Position numbers and translations under genes: made by a program
Shown: positions 11,917 through 23,231 of the stretch, piece by piece
How the letters are laid out: every line of letters begins with the position of its first letter
Position numbering within the stretch: the first letter of the stretch is position 1
Assembly (NCBI GenBank): GCA_027625915.1
Contig: JANTQA010000012.1
Span: 14,966,501-15,030,500, forward strand
Source: Anaeramoeba flamelloides
Lineage: Eukaryota > Metamonada > Anaeramoebidae
Length of the DNA stretch: 64,000 bases
Direction: 5' to 3'
The notes under the pieces: model-generated
The model's input: only the letters and a program-made list of their open reading frames with translations
Told to the model about the DNA's origin: nothing
The model's database searches: none

Positions 11917-13147
11917 GAGAGGAAATAAGTGATGAAATAAAAAAAAATGAAAAGTTACTTTCAAATTTCTGGGTTAATGTCTAGTCAGGAACAGTTTAAT
12001 AAGATATTTTAAGATATGACTTGAAATAGAAGAAATTAATCTTTTGAAAGGAAGGAAATAATCTAAATTATTTTAAATGCTTGTTTAATTTTACCTTTTT
12101 TGTGATTCTTTTTGAAATAATTTAAAAAGTATTTGAATGAACTCTTAATAATCTGCAAGGTGACTACTACCATTACGAATTGATAATTTCAAAACTGTAG
12201 CATTTTCTCAAGTAAACAGAATGAGATAAACTTATTAGCAAAATACTTCAATTTTCAAAATTAACCAATTTATTTTTCAAAAGTTTGGTGTACAAAAACC
12301 ATTAACCACTTTTTGAAAGGTGAATGTAATAAACAATAAACTTACAACCTCCTAGAATTTTAAAAGCAATAATTGAATTGTTTCTATTTTGAATTTTGAT
12401 TTGAAATATATGCTGATAAATTCAAAGAAATATCTGAAAATTTTTAATTCATTTTCCATTTTACAAATATGTTTACACAATCTTTGATTAATTCGTTATA
12501 AGTTTTTAAATGTGAAGTAACTTTGTAAAATTGGCATGAATTTCAAAAGATTCTTTCTCTTGAGTTGTTTTATTGGTTGAGTTGAATTAATTTCAAAAAT
12601 CGGAATTGAACAAAAAATTTAATAAAATAAATTTGAATTTATCAAGATCATACAAAGTATTAAAATTGGGATCTAAAAGAATATTTAAAAGTATATATTG
12701 TCCCCCCTTTCTTTTTTAAAATAGATTGTCTTCACAACATTGTTCATTACTTCAGAAAAGAAAGAAAAAAGTTATAAAATCAAAATCTTGGTATCAATTT
12801 TTTCAAAAAAATATAATCTTGTATTAAAGTAACAAACATTTTTTTATTAAGAATAGGGTCTCCTTCTTTCCTTTTTTTATATACTGAGATACAACTATGA
12901 ATATTTAAGAAGAAAAAGTAAAGAATCAAAAAATGAAAAGAAGAAAGATTTTTTATAAATATTTTAGTGTGTCTTCCTCAAATTGTTGTATATAGAGGTT
13001 TAGTCTGATAAATTTGCCAAAAAACATGACTCTTAAGAATGACTAAGACTCAACAAATCCATAATAGAATTTTTTATCTTCACTTCCCATGAAAAGGTTT
13101 TCTAATATCATTTTTTTATTTTTTTGTTTATTAATTAACCTTTCAAA
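11917..13147. other. Divergent intergenic region, RPS5 / SF3A2
   Basis: No gene is seen. This 1.2 kb must carry both promoters of the divergent RPS5 and SF3A2 genes. The sequence is AT-rich with several A/T runs. I could not pick out a shared element or a clear core promoter. Confidence 0.5.
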
Positions 13148-16100
13148 ATGTCACGAGAGCACGGATCAAAACCAGGTATTTTTAATTTTAAACTGAACCT
13201 TTTTTTGTTGCTAAATTCTTTTCTTCTTTGTTTTTATTAATTAAAAACAAAACAAAAAACAAACCTTGAAAATTAGGTGTTGGTGGGCTAAGATCTGATG
13301 GACAATCAAACGTTGAAAGAAGAAAAAGGCTAAGACAGCTTGCGCTTGAGAATGTTAATTTGGAACAAGATCCATACTTCTTAAAGTAAGTTTACTCACA
13401 GTTTTTTGATTTAAACAGGATTTCCAAATTTCTTGCTTTTTATAATGAAGTTTTGATCAAACCTAACCACCTAATTTAACCATCAATTGAAAAGAGTTTA
13501 AACAAAAAAGTAAAAAACAACAAGAAACAACAACCCAAAGGGTTTGGAATTCAATATGTGATTAAACTCACTTATTTCATTGGATCAAAAGCCAAAATAA
13601 ATTTTGTTTTGGTTTCTTCATTTTCACAAACCTTTTATATTAAATCACCACCGAAAAATTATTCTGAAATACAAAATGCTTTAACAAAGAGAAGAACCTT
13701 TTAAACTTATTTTTATGATCATAGTTTCAATTTGTAATATTTTGAACAATCAAAAATAAAAAAACCAAAAAGAAAATTCAATCAGGAATAACTTGAAAAA
13801 AGAATTCAATCAGGTAAAAAAAAATTTTAATGTTCTTTTTGCAAAAAAGAAATGAAAAAATATCTCAAATTATAAATAAATCCTTCTTTATCAAAATTTG
13901 CTTTTATTTCATTAAAATTTATTAAGGGGGGTAAGTAAATTTAAACAATTTTGGGTGTTCCACAGTTTATTCGAAATTGAACCATTCAAATCATTTCTTT
14001 AACTAAATACACAAACGTTTTAATAAATAGGGGAGTGGGATATATTCTAGCATAATATATTTACGTATCAATTAAAAAATGGAAATTAAAAAAATTAAAA
14101 AAATTGATCAAGAAAAAATAAATAAAAAATCATTTATTTCAAGCTCTTATCTGTAAAATTTAATACAATTACTTCTCCTATACTTGATTTTATTTTTAAT
14201 TCTTATTGAAAAACCTTTTATTAGAAAATTTTGATTAACCTATTAGTTCCTATTTTGAAAGAATTTTCCAAAATGAATTTTAAATCTCTAATTGTCATTT
14301 AATTCATCTAATTCTAGTTTGTGTTCCGAAAATAGGAGATTTTTTAAATTCTTCTTCAGAAATATAGATTTATTGTATGAATTTGTTTGGTTTTATAATT
14401 ATTTATTTTTGATCAATTTGTGAAAACTCAAAATAATTCTGAATCTCATTTAAATTTTTTCTCAATTTTTCTTTATTCTTTGAGTTGAATATATGTAGCT
14501 GTTTTGTTATTTCAACAATTCAATCCTTTTACTTTTAACTTTTGAACAATCTTCTTTATTTTGGATAAGTTTGATAAAAATATTTGAAAAAAGAATTTTG
14601 AAAACAAAATTTGTAAAAAAATTTTTTGGTTAAAAATAATAATAAAGAAGAATCGGTTGAGAAAAATCCAAGTTAATCCTTTGTTTGGATTCTCCCAAAT
14701 TAAGAAGACAAAGAGAAACAAACATTCTGAAATATACTTTAATTGATCGGAAAAAAATTTTTCATTCTAATATTTCAACAAGTTTATTGTAGAAAGGTGA
14801 TCTTTCTAGTTTGGTATTCAAAAAAAAAGATTTGTTTAAAATGCACAAACTTTCTTAGATCTAATCTATTCATTTTACTCTTTGTATTAATTTCCAGTAC
14901 TCCCACCAGAACACATTTCTCGATTCAAAACAAGATTTAATCAAACCACAAAATTTAATCAAAAAAAATTTATCAAAAAATTTCAGATATCTCCCATTAA
15001 CATTATAAAGTGAGTCAAAATTTTTGAAAAATAGTTTATCTTTTTGAAAATTTGCTGAGATTAAAAAAGTTATGAATACGATTTTTTTGATCAAAAAGAA
15101 AATAATAAACACCAATTTTCACTCCTAAAAAATATCAGATAAAATCGAGATCAGAAATTTTAATATCTTTTATTTATGTAATACAATACTAAAAAAACAA
15201 ATTGAATTATTATCAAGAATCAATAAATGGTTGCTAATGGTTTTGGATATTTAAATACTTTTTTGATGATTTAGTTTAATAGAGATATTATAAAATAAAT
15301 TTGTCCCACTTTATTGGAAATAGCTTATTTGAAATAAGATCTCATTTTTATATGAGGGATATTGGAAGAAAAAAAAAACGCTTTTTTATTTTATTTTATT
15401 ATTGAAGAAGTGTAAACTACACTCTCTTTTTCCTTAGACTTAAATTTTCTTTCAGAAATTTAAGCGTAAAATCATATATTTCACGATTATTAATTAATGA
15501 AAAGAATTTCAAACTGTCTTCGTTTAAAATTAATTAATTAAGATTTATTTCTTTTAATTAGTTTTGAAATATTAATCTATCTTTTTCATAGGAAGGACAT
15601 ACCCATAAAAAATGTGCAATATTTTCTTATTATTTCCTTTTTTTCACATTTTAAATATAAAGGAAAACTTTTTTTTGAATTGTTATCTATTACATAGTAA
15701 TATCTATTTAAGCAATTAGTAAATATCCTGAATTTTAGAATGGTTGAGCTTGACGGATAACTTAAATATTTTTGGGTTTTGAATAAATAGTTTTGATTTT
15801 TAATTATTGAGAAATATTTTTGTGGGGTGTCGTCGAGTGATGTAGAGTACTGTCAAGTGCCTCCTTTTTTTTTTTAATTTCATAAATTAAAAGAAAATTT
15901 CTGGAATTTTTTTTTTATTTCTAAAAAAAAAAAAAACCTAACGGCGGTTTTCCAAAATTTAAAATAATATAGTAAAATCTTTGATTTTGTTGAATTCCTT
16001 TGAATCAAAAAAAAAACCTAGGCACTACCTCTCTGGTAGAGTGTAACAATAGGTGCCTGAATTTATATATAATTTTTACTATTTCAAGTATTTTTTGTTT

Positions 16101-16888
16101 TCAATTTTTGATTATTGGCTTTTCTTTATTACCCAAAGTTTTCTAACCATAAGAGCTTTGATGAAAAATTCCCGACAAGAGCAATAAATAAATAATGAAA
16201 TTTATATTTATATTAACTATGTAATTAGATATTAATAATAAAATTATTTTTCATTTCGATCATTATCTTTTTTTTTTTTTAAAAATAATAAACAAATTAT
16301 AGAAATCACATTGGTCTTTTTGAATGTAGATTATGCTTAACTCTTCATTTAAATGAAGGAAGTTATTTAACGCACACACAAGGTAAAAAGCATCAAAATA
16401 ACTTGAAAAAAAGGGCATTTCTTCAGGCAAAAAAAAGTGGAATGGTAAGGTTACCTAAAAAAAAAAACAAAAAAATTATACCAAAAAGACCAACAATAGG
16501 AAGGCCTGGATTTGAAGTGATTCCTCAAATTGATTCGCAAACAAAAGAAAAATCTATCTTATTTAAAATTGAATATCCAAAAATTGAAAAAGATGTGAAG
16601 CCACTATATAGAATTATGAGTGCCTTTGAACAAAAAGTTGAAATTCCAGATGAGAGATATCAATATTTGGCCTTCGCAGCAATGCCCTATGAAAATATTG
16701 CATTTAGAATCCCAAACGAAGAAATTGACCGCTCACGTAATAAATTTTGGTCAAAATGGAATACAAAAACTAATATCTTTAGCATGAAAATAACTTTTAA
16801 GATCAAAAAACAAAACACAATCCAGATTTTTAATCGAAACCAAAATAGTTTAAAAAGTGTCGTTCAACAAAACCAAAACCAAAATTAA
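13148..16888 (+). CDS. SF3A2: Splicing factor 3A subunit 2 (SF3A2 / Prp11)
   Basis: Three exons, 13148-13175, 13277-13385 and 16303-16888, join in frame to a 240-residue protein. SF3A2 is part of the U2 snRNP SF3a complex and helps load U2 on the branch site. Visible features are the N-terminal MSREHGSKPGVGG and RKRLRQLALENV, then DPYFLKNHIGLFECRLCLTL. The latter opens a matrin-type zinc finger with C54, C57, H70 and H76 (HTQGKKH). The core follows: RPTIGRPGFEV, IEYPKIEKDVKPLYRIMSAF, YQYLAFAAMPYENIAFRIP and KFWSKWN. The protein stops soon after, so the proline-rich repeat tail of animal SF3A2 is missing, as in many protists and yeasts. Intron 2 is 2.9 kb and is largely made of repeat families B, D and A plus a palindromic element. 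Both introns are bounded by GT-AG. Confidence 0.95.
13945..14355 (+). repeat. Dispersed repeat family B, copy 1
   Basis: This block of about 400 bp lies in SF3A2 intron 2. Landmarks are CAGTTTATTCGAAATTGAA, TATATTTACGTATCAATTAA, CAAGCTCTTATCTGTA and CATCTAATTCTAGTTTG. It matches 60020-60420 in the same orientation and 17700-18010 in the opposite one. It is non-coding and diverged, with no terminal repeats found. Confidence 0.65.
14990..15345 (+). repeat. Dispersed repeat family D, copy 1
   Basis: A roughly 350 bp block contains TTTGCTGAGATTAAA, AAAATAATAAACACCA, AAATATCAGATAAAAT, TATTTAAATACTTTTTTGAT and TTAATAGAGATATTATAAAA. It matches 23535-23850 in inverse orientation, 63655-63905 directly, and more weakly about 44230-44330. 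At both the 15 kb and 23 kb sites a family A copy follows it, so D and A may be parts of one larger element. Confidence 0.65.
15401..15640 (+). repeat. Dispersed repeat family A (double-hairpin), copy 1
   Basis: A copy of about 240 bp starts ATTGAAGAAGTGTAAACTAC, holding the short palindrome GTGTAAA.TACAC. The second hairpin CTTAAATTT..AAATTTAAG follows, then a conserved 3' part with TTAATTAAGATTTATTTCTT and GGAAGGACATACC. It aligns along its whole length with 28630-28865. It lies within SF3A2 intron 2. Confidence 0.75.
15827..16065. repeat. Palindrome-rich repeat family P, copy 1
   Basis: This copy starts near GTGTCGTCGAGTG, followed by GTCAAGTGCCT. It contains AACGGCGGTTTTCC, AGTAAAATCTTTGATTTT and CCTAGGCACT, and then the small hairpin CTACC-TCTCT-GGTAG. 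The same words recur at 21985-22400 and in the palindrome cluster at 45003-45570. It lies 240 bp upstream of SF3A2 exon 3, inside the intron. Confidence 0.65.
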
Positions 16889-17095
16889 TTGCCTGGTTTT
16901 ACATAAACTCAATTGGCTCTTATTTTTGCTAAAGATCAAAAAATAATAATTTATATTATTTTTTAAATAGAATCTTTTCCTTTTTTTAATTACTTTATTG
17001 TATTTTATTTTCCAAAAAGTTTATTTGCCTGATAATTTCAAAACAATTTTACAGATAGAAATTTAGTTCAAAAAAGTTTGTCAGATTATTATTAT

Positions 17096-17285
17096 TATTG
17101 AAAAAGTGTAAATTACACTCTAGATATACCTTTAACTTAAATTTCCTCAAAGGTAACTAAGTTGTAAAATTATAGAGTAAAAACATAGATTTCATGGTTA
17201 TTCATAAGAAGGTGTGAATTTTAAACAAATCTTTTCTTTTTGAAGACCGAATAAAATATGATCACCTTTCCAAATAAATTTATTG
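17096..17285 (+). repeat. Repeat family A, copy 2
   Basis: This copy starts at ATTGAAAAAGTGTAAATTAC with the intact GTGTAAATTACAC palindrome and CTCTAG. A degraded second hairpin region (CTTAAATTTCCTCAAAGG) follows, and it ends near CCTTTCCAAATAAATTTATT, which matches the 3' end of the copy at 28630. It is shorter and more diverged than copies 1 and 4. Confidence 0.65.
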
Positions 17286-17699
17286 AAATCAAAAATTCAG
17301 GAAAAAAAAAAAAATCGACCAAATTATATTTTCGGAGATTTATTATTTTCTTTATCTTCTTAATTTGGATCAATCCGAACACGCCATTACCTTAAATTTT
17401 CTTGTCCCTATTACTATTTATTTTTATTTTACAAGACATTTTTTTCTAAATTTGTTTTCAAAATTCTTTTTACAAAAGTTTTTATCAAATCAAGCCAAAA
17501 CCAAGAATACTGTTTCAAAGATTAAAGTAAAAGAGGATTGAAATCTTGAAATCATAAAACAACTTATAAATATGAAACAAAAGTAAAAGAAAATATGGAG
17601 AAAAAATTTAAATGAGATTCAGAATTATTTTTATTTTCCAATTTAATTGGAAAAGAAATTATTATAAAATCAAATAAAAATAAAAAAATTCTTTTTTTC

Positions 17700-18010
17700 T
17701 GATGAAAAAATCATAAAAAATATCCTATTTTGTTGAACACAAACTAGAATTAGATGATTTAAATGAAAATTTGTGAAAATTCATTTTGGAATTTTTTAGA
17801 AATATACAGTAAATTGTTTCTATCAAACGTTTTCCAAAATAAAGTTTTTCCATGAAAAATGAAAAATAACACCAAATTAAGAAGAAGTAATTATATTAAA
17901 TATTATAGATAAGAGCTAGGAATTTGTAATATTTTTTAAAATTTTTTCATTAATTGATTTCCATCTTTTTAATTGGTAGGTAAATATATTATACTAAAAT
18001 ATCTGAAATT
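17700..18010 (-). repeat. Repeat family B, copy 2 (inverted)
   Basis: The reverse complement carries the family B landmarks TAATATATTTACCTACCAAT, CTAGCTCTTATCT and CATCTAATTCTAGTTTGTG in the same order as 13945-14355. With copy 1 it forms a distant inverted pair around SF3A2 exon 3. Confidence 0.65.
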
Positions 18011-18299
18011 CTTTTATTTTTAAAATATTAATGTACTTGTTTAAAGAAATGAGTTGAATAATTCAGTTTTGAATAAATGAATTAACCCAAAATTAGTAAA
18101 ATGTAGCGACACCCTTGAACATCAATAGAAATATTTTATATAAACCAAGAATATTGAAACAATTGCTTTTATAAAAAGGGGGATTTGAAAAACCAATTTT
18201 GAAAAAAATAATTATAATCTCAAAAAAAAGATCATTTGAAAAAAAAATTATTAAAGTTAAAAAACTCCTAATGTAAAAATTCAATAACAGATCTGAAAA

Positions 18300-18832
18300 T
18301 TATTGTTAATAAACTCCGTTTCAAAATCATTGGCCTATTAAAAATCAAATTTTAAAGAAAAATATTTTTAATAATTGAAGTTATCTATTATAATATAAAA
18401 ATTTTGATTTTAATATTCAGTTCTATACTCAAGATATATTTATTTTTTTTCTAAAAATAAAAGAAAAAAAAAATTAAAAAAAACTGTTAAAAAAAATTGG
18501 GACATTTATTTTGAAAGAAGCATTACATAAAAAATAGAAAATTTTTAAAATTAATAAAACCAATTTATCCATTTCCCTTCCATTTGAATAACCAAATCTA
18601 ATTTCAATTTTATATTTGAAATCAATTTCTTGATTAATACATCTATTACTTCTTTCCAATTTTTATTTTCATTTTCCATTTTAACAAAACACTGTTGAAA
18701 AAATAAAAAAGAGAAAAAATGATTTAATTACAAACTTTTCATAGTGAGGGGAAAAACTTCAAAACTATACAAAAGGAATTCAAAATTCAAATGTAACATG
18801 GTTCATTTATTATGAAATTTAGTTTACTATTA
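18300..18832 (+). repeat. Repeat family E, copy 1, split by an insertion
   Basis: 18300-18516 aligns with 48010-48220 (TTTCAAAATCATTG, then TAATATTCAGTTCTATA, TTGGG.CATTTATT). The alignment stops, then resumes at 18803 with TCATTTATTATGAAATTTAG, which is continuous in the 48 kb copy. The interruption is listed separately as an insertion. Confidence 0.7.
18517..18802. mobile_element. Roughly 290 bp insertion with 15 bp direct repeats
   Basis: This block is absent from the related repeat at 48 kb. It is flanked by near-identical 15-mers, ACATTTATTTTGAAA at 18502-18516 and TCATTTATTATGAAA at 18803-18817, while the empty copy has TCATTTATTATGAAA once (48206-48220). This is what a target-site duplication looks like. 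On the minus strand it reads a 42-codon frame from an ATG at 18677, preceded by a CAG acceptor-like site. I do not recognise that peptide. It has no obvious terminal inverted repeats or poly(A). Confidence 0.55.
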
Positions 18833-19496
18833 TCACCTCTATTATTCAGTAAGAATATTTTCTTACCACTTAATATTTATTTCATGGACATTAAGATAAA
18901 ATAATTGAAACTTCAAATTATTATTATTATTATTTTTTTTTGTAGGAACAAAAGAATGTTGGAAATTAAAAGAATGAAAAAAATTTTTTTATTCAAAATA
19001 TTAAAATAGAAATAAAATTAAAGATTTACCACATATATAAAGTAAACTTTTAAAATAGTGAGAAATTTTAACAAAAATACAGAAAGTTGTGGATCTAAAT
19101 GATTTTTGTAAAACAACTCTTGTATAACATTAACATGGGTATATACTATGTATATAGTAACTAGTATATCAAAGAGAGTTTCTGAATGGGATCTTTATTT
19201 TTGTACATGAAGAAGTTTTGGTTTTTCTGTTTTATTGATATATGCTATCTGAAATAAATACTATCAACACTTTTTTATTCTGCAAAAAATTATCAGGTTA
19301 TTAATCTCGAAAAAATAATTAACAAAAATTTAACTAAAAAAGGTATTATTATTATTTTATTACTGTTTTCAACAAATAAAAAGAAATCAAAATAATTTTC
19401 AAAGATTATTTAACTATATATTTTTTTTTTTTTTGAAAAAATATATTTATTTTCGTTTCATAATAATCAAGTATTGGAAAAAAATGAAAATAAAAT

Positions 19497-22400
19497 TTAA
19501 TCATATTTTACGAAACTAAAAATTTTTCTCATAAAAATAAAAGTTGAGATAAAGCCAATTACACCTGTCATAAAAAAAACAGCTACCACCAATATTAATG
19601 TATAGCCAAAATATATTACAAAGGAAGTCAACGAAAAAGCCTGCAAAGAATAATAATAATAGACAGTATAAATTAAAAGATATATGGAAAAAGAACCACC
19701 AACAAAAAAAGATCTCCACCACCAAAGATAATTTTGAGAACATAATTGTAGATAAATCATTAGAATTGTAGTTTCTGCACAGGTTATAATTAGTATGATC
19801 AAGATTAAAAATAAAAACCCGAACATATATATCATCCCAGAGCGCCAAACTGATGAATAAAAAAAATAAAGTTCCAAAAATACTGATAAAAATGGAATTG
19901 CCCCACCTAAGATTATCATCATGCTTCGGCGTAAATACCAAGGCTGATTTGGTATGTTTCTTGGATATTCATGCGCTTTTACGATTGGTGAAATTTGTTT
20001 TTTCCTATAACCAAAATAAGACCCAACAAATGTTAATCCAACTGAGCAACCAATCCAGATAAATATATATAAAACAAGCTTTCCAAACGACAAAACACCA
20101 GATGAACCCTTTGAATATAAAAATATCTCAATAATTAAAAATATTATTAAAATTGAGGATGGAAATCCTAAACCAGCCTTTTATATTTTATAATAGAAAT
20201 GATTAAATGAATGTAATAAAAATAAAATATTATTGATTAGTATATTTTTTGAAAAATAATAATAAATTTGTTTTTTTCAAAGAATTAATTAATTTTTTTT
20301 TTTTTTTTAAGCAATTGATTTTTTTATTTATTGCTATTCGAAATTACAAGAGTTTGCCAAAAAATAATTTTAAAATAAATTAAAAAATTAGACTTTTATG
20401 TTGGTCTTAATTTTCAAATTTGAAGAAAAAAAAAAATAGAATTTGAATCGAACTTATTTTTAATTTCAATTCATATTTATACAAGTGAAAATCAAATTTC
20501 GATGTATTTTTATAATAAAAGATTTTATATTTATTTTTTTAATTGTACAATTTGTTGATATTTTTTAATTTTTTACTGAAATTAAAAAGAAAAAAAAAAA
20601 ATTCTTTTCTTTGTGGTCTTGTATTTATGTAATTTTATATTTGAAAACTAATTATTTTTTTTTTATTTGAATTGAAATTTTGTACAACAAAATTATACTA
20701 AATTGAAGTTTTATTGATTGATTTTATTTAAGAGAAGTAAACTGGCTATTTTTTCTTTTTGAAAAAATAAATAAAAAGTATTTTTAAACTTAAAAGCGGG
20801 AGTTGGACATATAAAATTTTCATTTGATTAAAAAATCAAAGTTTTCAAGTCATTAATCCTTGGAAATAACAACATGTTATAGCAACTACTAAATAACTTT
20901 TAATGGAAAATTAACCACTTCGGGTCTGTGAATGTCTTTCGGGTAAATTTAAGTTTTACTTTTAAATTAAAATATTATTTCCATTAAGATAACATGTGGT
21001 TTAAAATTCATAATGATAAAATAAAGTATCCTAAGAAAAAAAATTTCTAAAAGAATTATAGAAGTAGACCATAAAATATTTTAAATCATATGATCCAAAC
21101 TAAAAAATAAATCATTATTTATTATTTTGTTATTATAATTATGGTGTTTTGAACTAATAGACAAGTCTGAATTTTAAATAATACCTGAAAAATTAAAAAT
21201 AGCTCAGATATAAATAGTTCGATATTAAAGATTATTTCAAGCAATACTAAAGAAACAAATTTAAAATAAAAACTATTCCAAAATATTTTGAAAAAATAAA
21301 TTATTTTTTGACCAAAATCTTGTTTTAAGTTGATTACAAAATAATTATGAGTTCAAATAAGAAAATAAAATAAAAAAAAACGAAATATTCTTACTAGAAG
21401 AGTATTTTTTTTCCATTCAACCCCATTAAACATACGATAGAATCTTGCAGAGAAATAACCAGAAAAAGTATTTAATAACAAAAATAATATAATCATTGCA
21501 AGTGCTAAAGTTCCTCGACTAGCGGGGGACAAAAACCCCAATAAGGAAAATACTAAATTTATATATATATATATATGTGTGTGTATTTCATATTTAAAAA
21601 ATATAAAATTTAGAAATAAAGCCAAGTTAGATTTCTTGAAAATAATAGATTAAACAAAAAAGAAAAGAAAATACAAATAAAAATTAATATTACTTATTGT
21701 TACAACAAAAATCCCAACCATCTGTGTTCCAATCCCAATACAAACAGATAAAAACATTGGATGAGCAGGTGCTCTAAAAACATCGGTGTTCAATACTTTC
21801 CATCCACTTACATTCTTTTCATTTTAAAGTTAAAAAGAATTAAAAAAATAATTTAGTTTAAAAGAAAGATTTCTCTTTTTAGTAATTCAAAAAAAATAAT
21901 AATAATAAACAATGTTAGGTTTTCTAAAGTTTCAGCTTTGATTAGAAAATTAATTGATTATCTAAACAAAAACTGAATAAAAAAAACTGTCGTTAACTTT
22001 TCCAGAATTTAAAAGAATTTAGTAAAATCTTTGATTTTACTTAATTCTTTCGAGTTCTGAAAAAACTTCAAAAAAGAGGAATGAAAAAAACCCCCTTTAA
22101 AAAATATAAAAAAAAATAAAAAAATAAATTTTCGTTTTATTAATCAAATTAAAAAAAATCTAACGTCTTTTTTTTAGGATTTTCTGTTTTATTCTGTTAA
22201 GTGTTCTAGGTTTTCTTGAGGTTTTCTATTTTATTTAGAAAATCTATTGATTTTTCGGAATAAACAGGAAACTCAAGAAAACCGCCATTATGATTTTTTT
22301 TAATTTTAGAAATTAAAAGAAAATTTCAATAATTTTTTTTTTACTTTTTAAAATAAAAAAAACCTAGGCACTTGACGGCACTCTAAACCTTAATAGTACT

Positions 22401-23159
22401 TAGATTTTCCCGAGTTCTCTACTTGATCACAAAAAAAAGAAAATTTTAGAATACAACATAAAACTCTCGAAAAAAACCATTGATTTTTTTTAATATTCAA
22501 GAATCATTGGCGCCTCATGATCACTTGGCTGCAATTGTAAAAACTTTTTTGCTTACTTTACGTCTGTTAATAAAAAAATTTATTTTCAATTGATTTCAAA
22601 ATGAGTAAAAGTATATTTTTTACAATAATAACATCAACAGCAGCAGCAGGAATAACAACAATAATCCCTCGGGTTAGAATTGAAAATCATATTTACAATT
22701 TATTTAAAACATGGTATTTTCTCAAAAAATATTAAAAATAATTGTATTTTTTTTTAAAAAAAACAGTAATGTTGTTTTTTATTTTTTTCCATTTTTCCCC
22801 TAGTTGAATCTTCTTTATATTGGGAAGAAGAGTCACAAAGGAAAAAGATCAAGTGGTTACTTTCTAATACTGTGACACTGAAACACGAAAGTATGAGTAA
22901 CTAGAAAATAAAAACAAAAAAGCAAAGGCTAAAATGACCAAAGGTTGAAAGCAAATAAGATCAAAAAAAAAAAAAGAAAAAAAATTACAACAATTAAACA
23001 ACGATCCCCAAGTGAACATTCATGATCAATTATCAAATTATTAAATCAACCAAAAGTATCTTGGCTGTGATTTTGGGAGTTCTTAATTAAAGATAGCATT
23101 GGGTTTTTTTTTTTTTGATTTTTTACCAATTGCTTCTTATAAACCCTTTTTAATAAATT

Positions 23160-23231
<72 letters not shown>

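Larger units (their letters stand above)
16889..19496. other. Convergent intergenic gap, SF3A2 / TM9SF
   Basis: No gene is supported in these 2.6 kb between two convergent 3' ends. Most of it is repeat: family A (17096-17285), family B inverted (17700-18010), and family E with an insertion (18300-18832). The stretch 18833-19496 is plain AT-rich sequence with a short TATACTATGTATATAGTA palindrome near 19142-19160. Confidence 0.55.

Noticed and set aside
16020-16065. Possible tRNA-like hairpin with CTACC-TCTCT-GGTAG near AGGCAC..GTGCCT
   Set aside because: It lacks a T-arm GTTCGANTC sequence and cloverleaf spacing. It belongs to palindromic family P.
18474-18677. Small minus-strand frames in the 18.5 kb insertion, one starting MENENKNWKEVIDVLIKK
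   Set aside because: The frame is preceded by a plausible acceptor, but no upstream exon joins in the same phase and I recognise no family. It is kept only as part of the insertion description.
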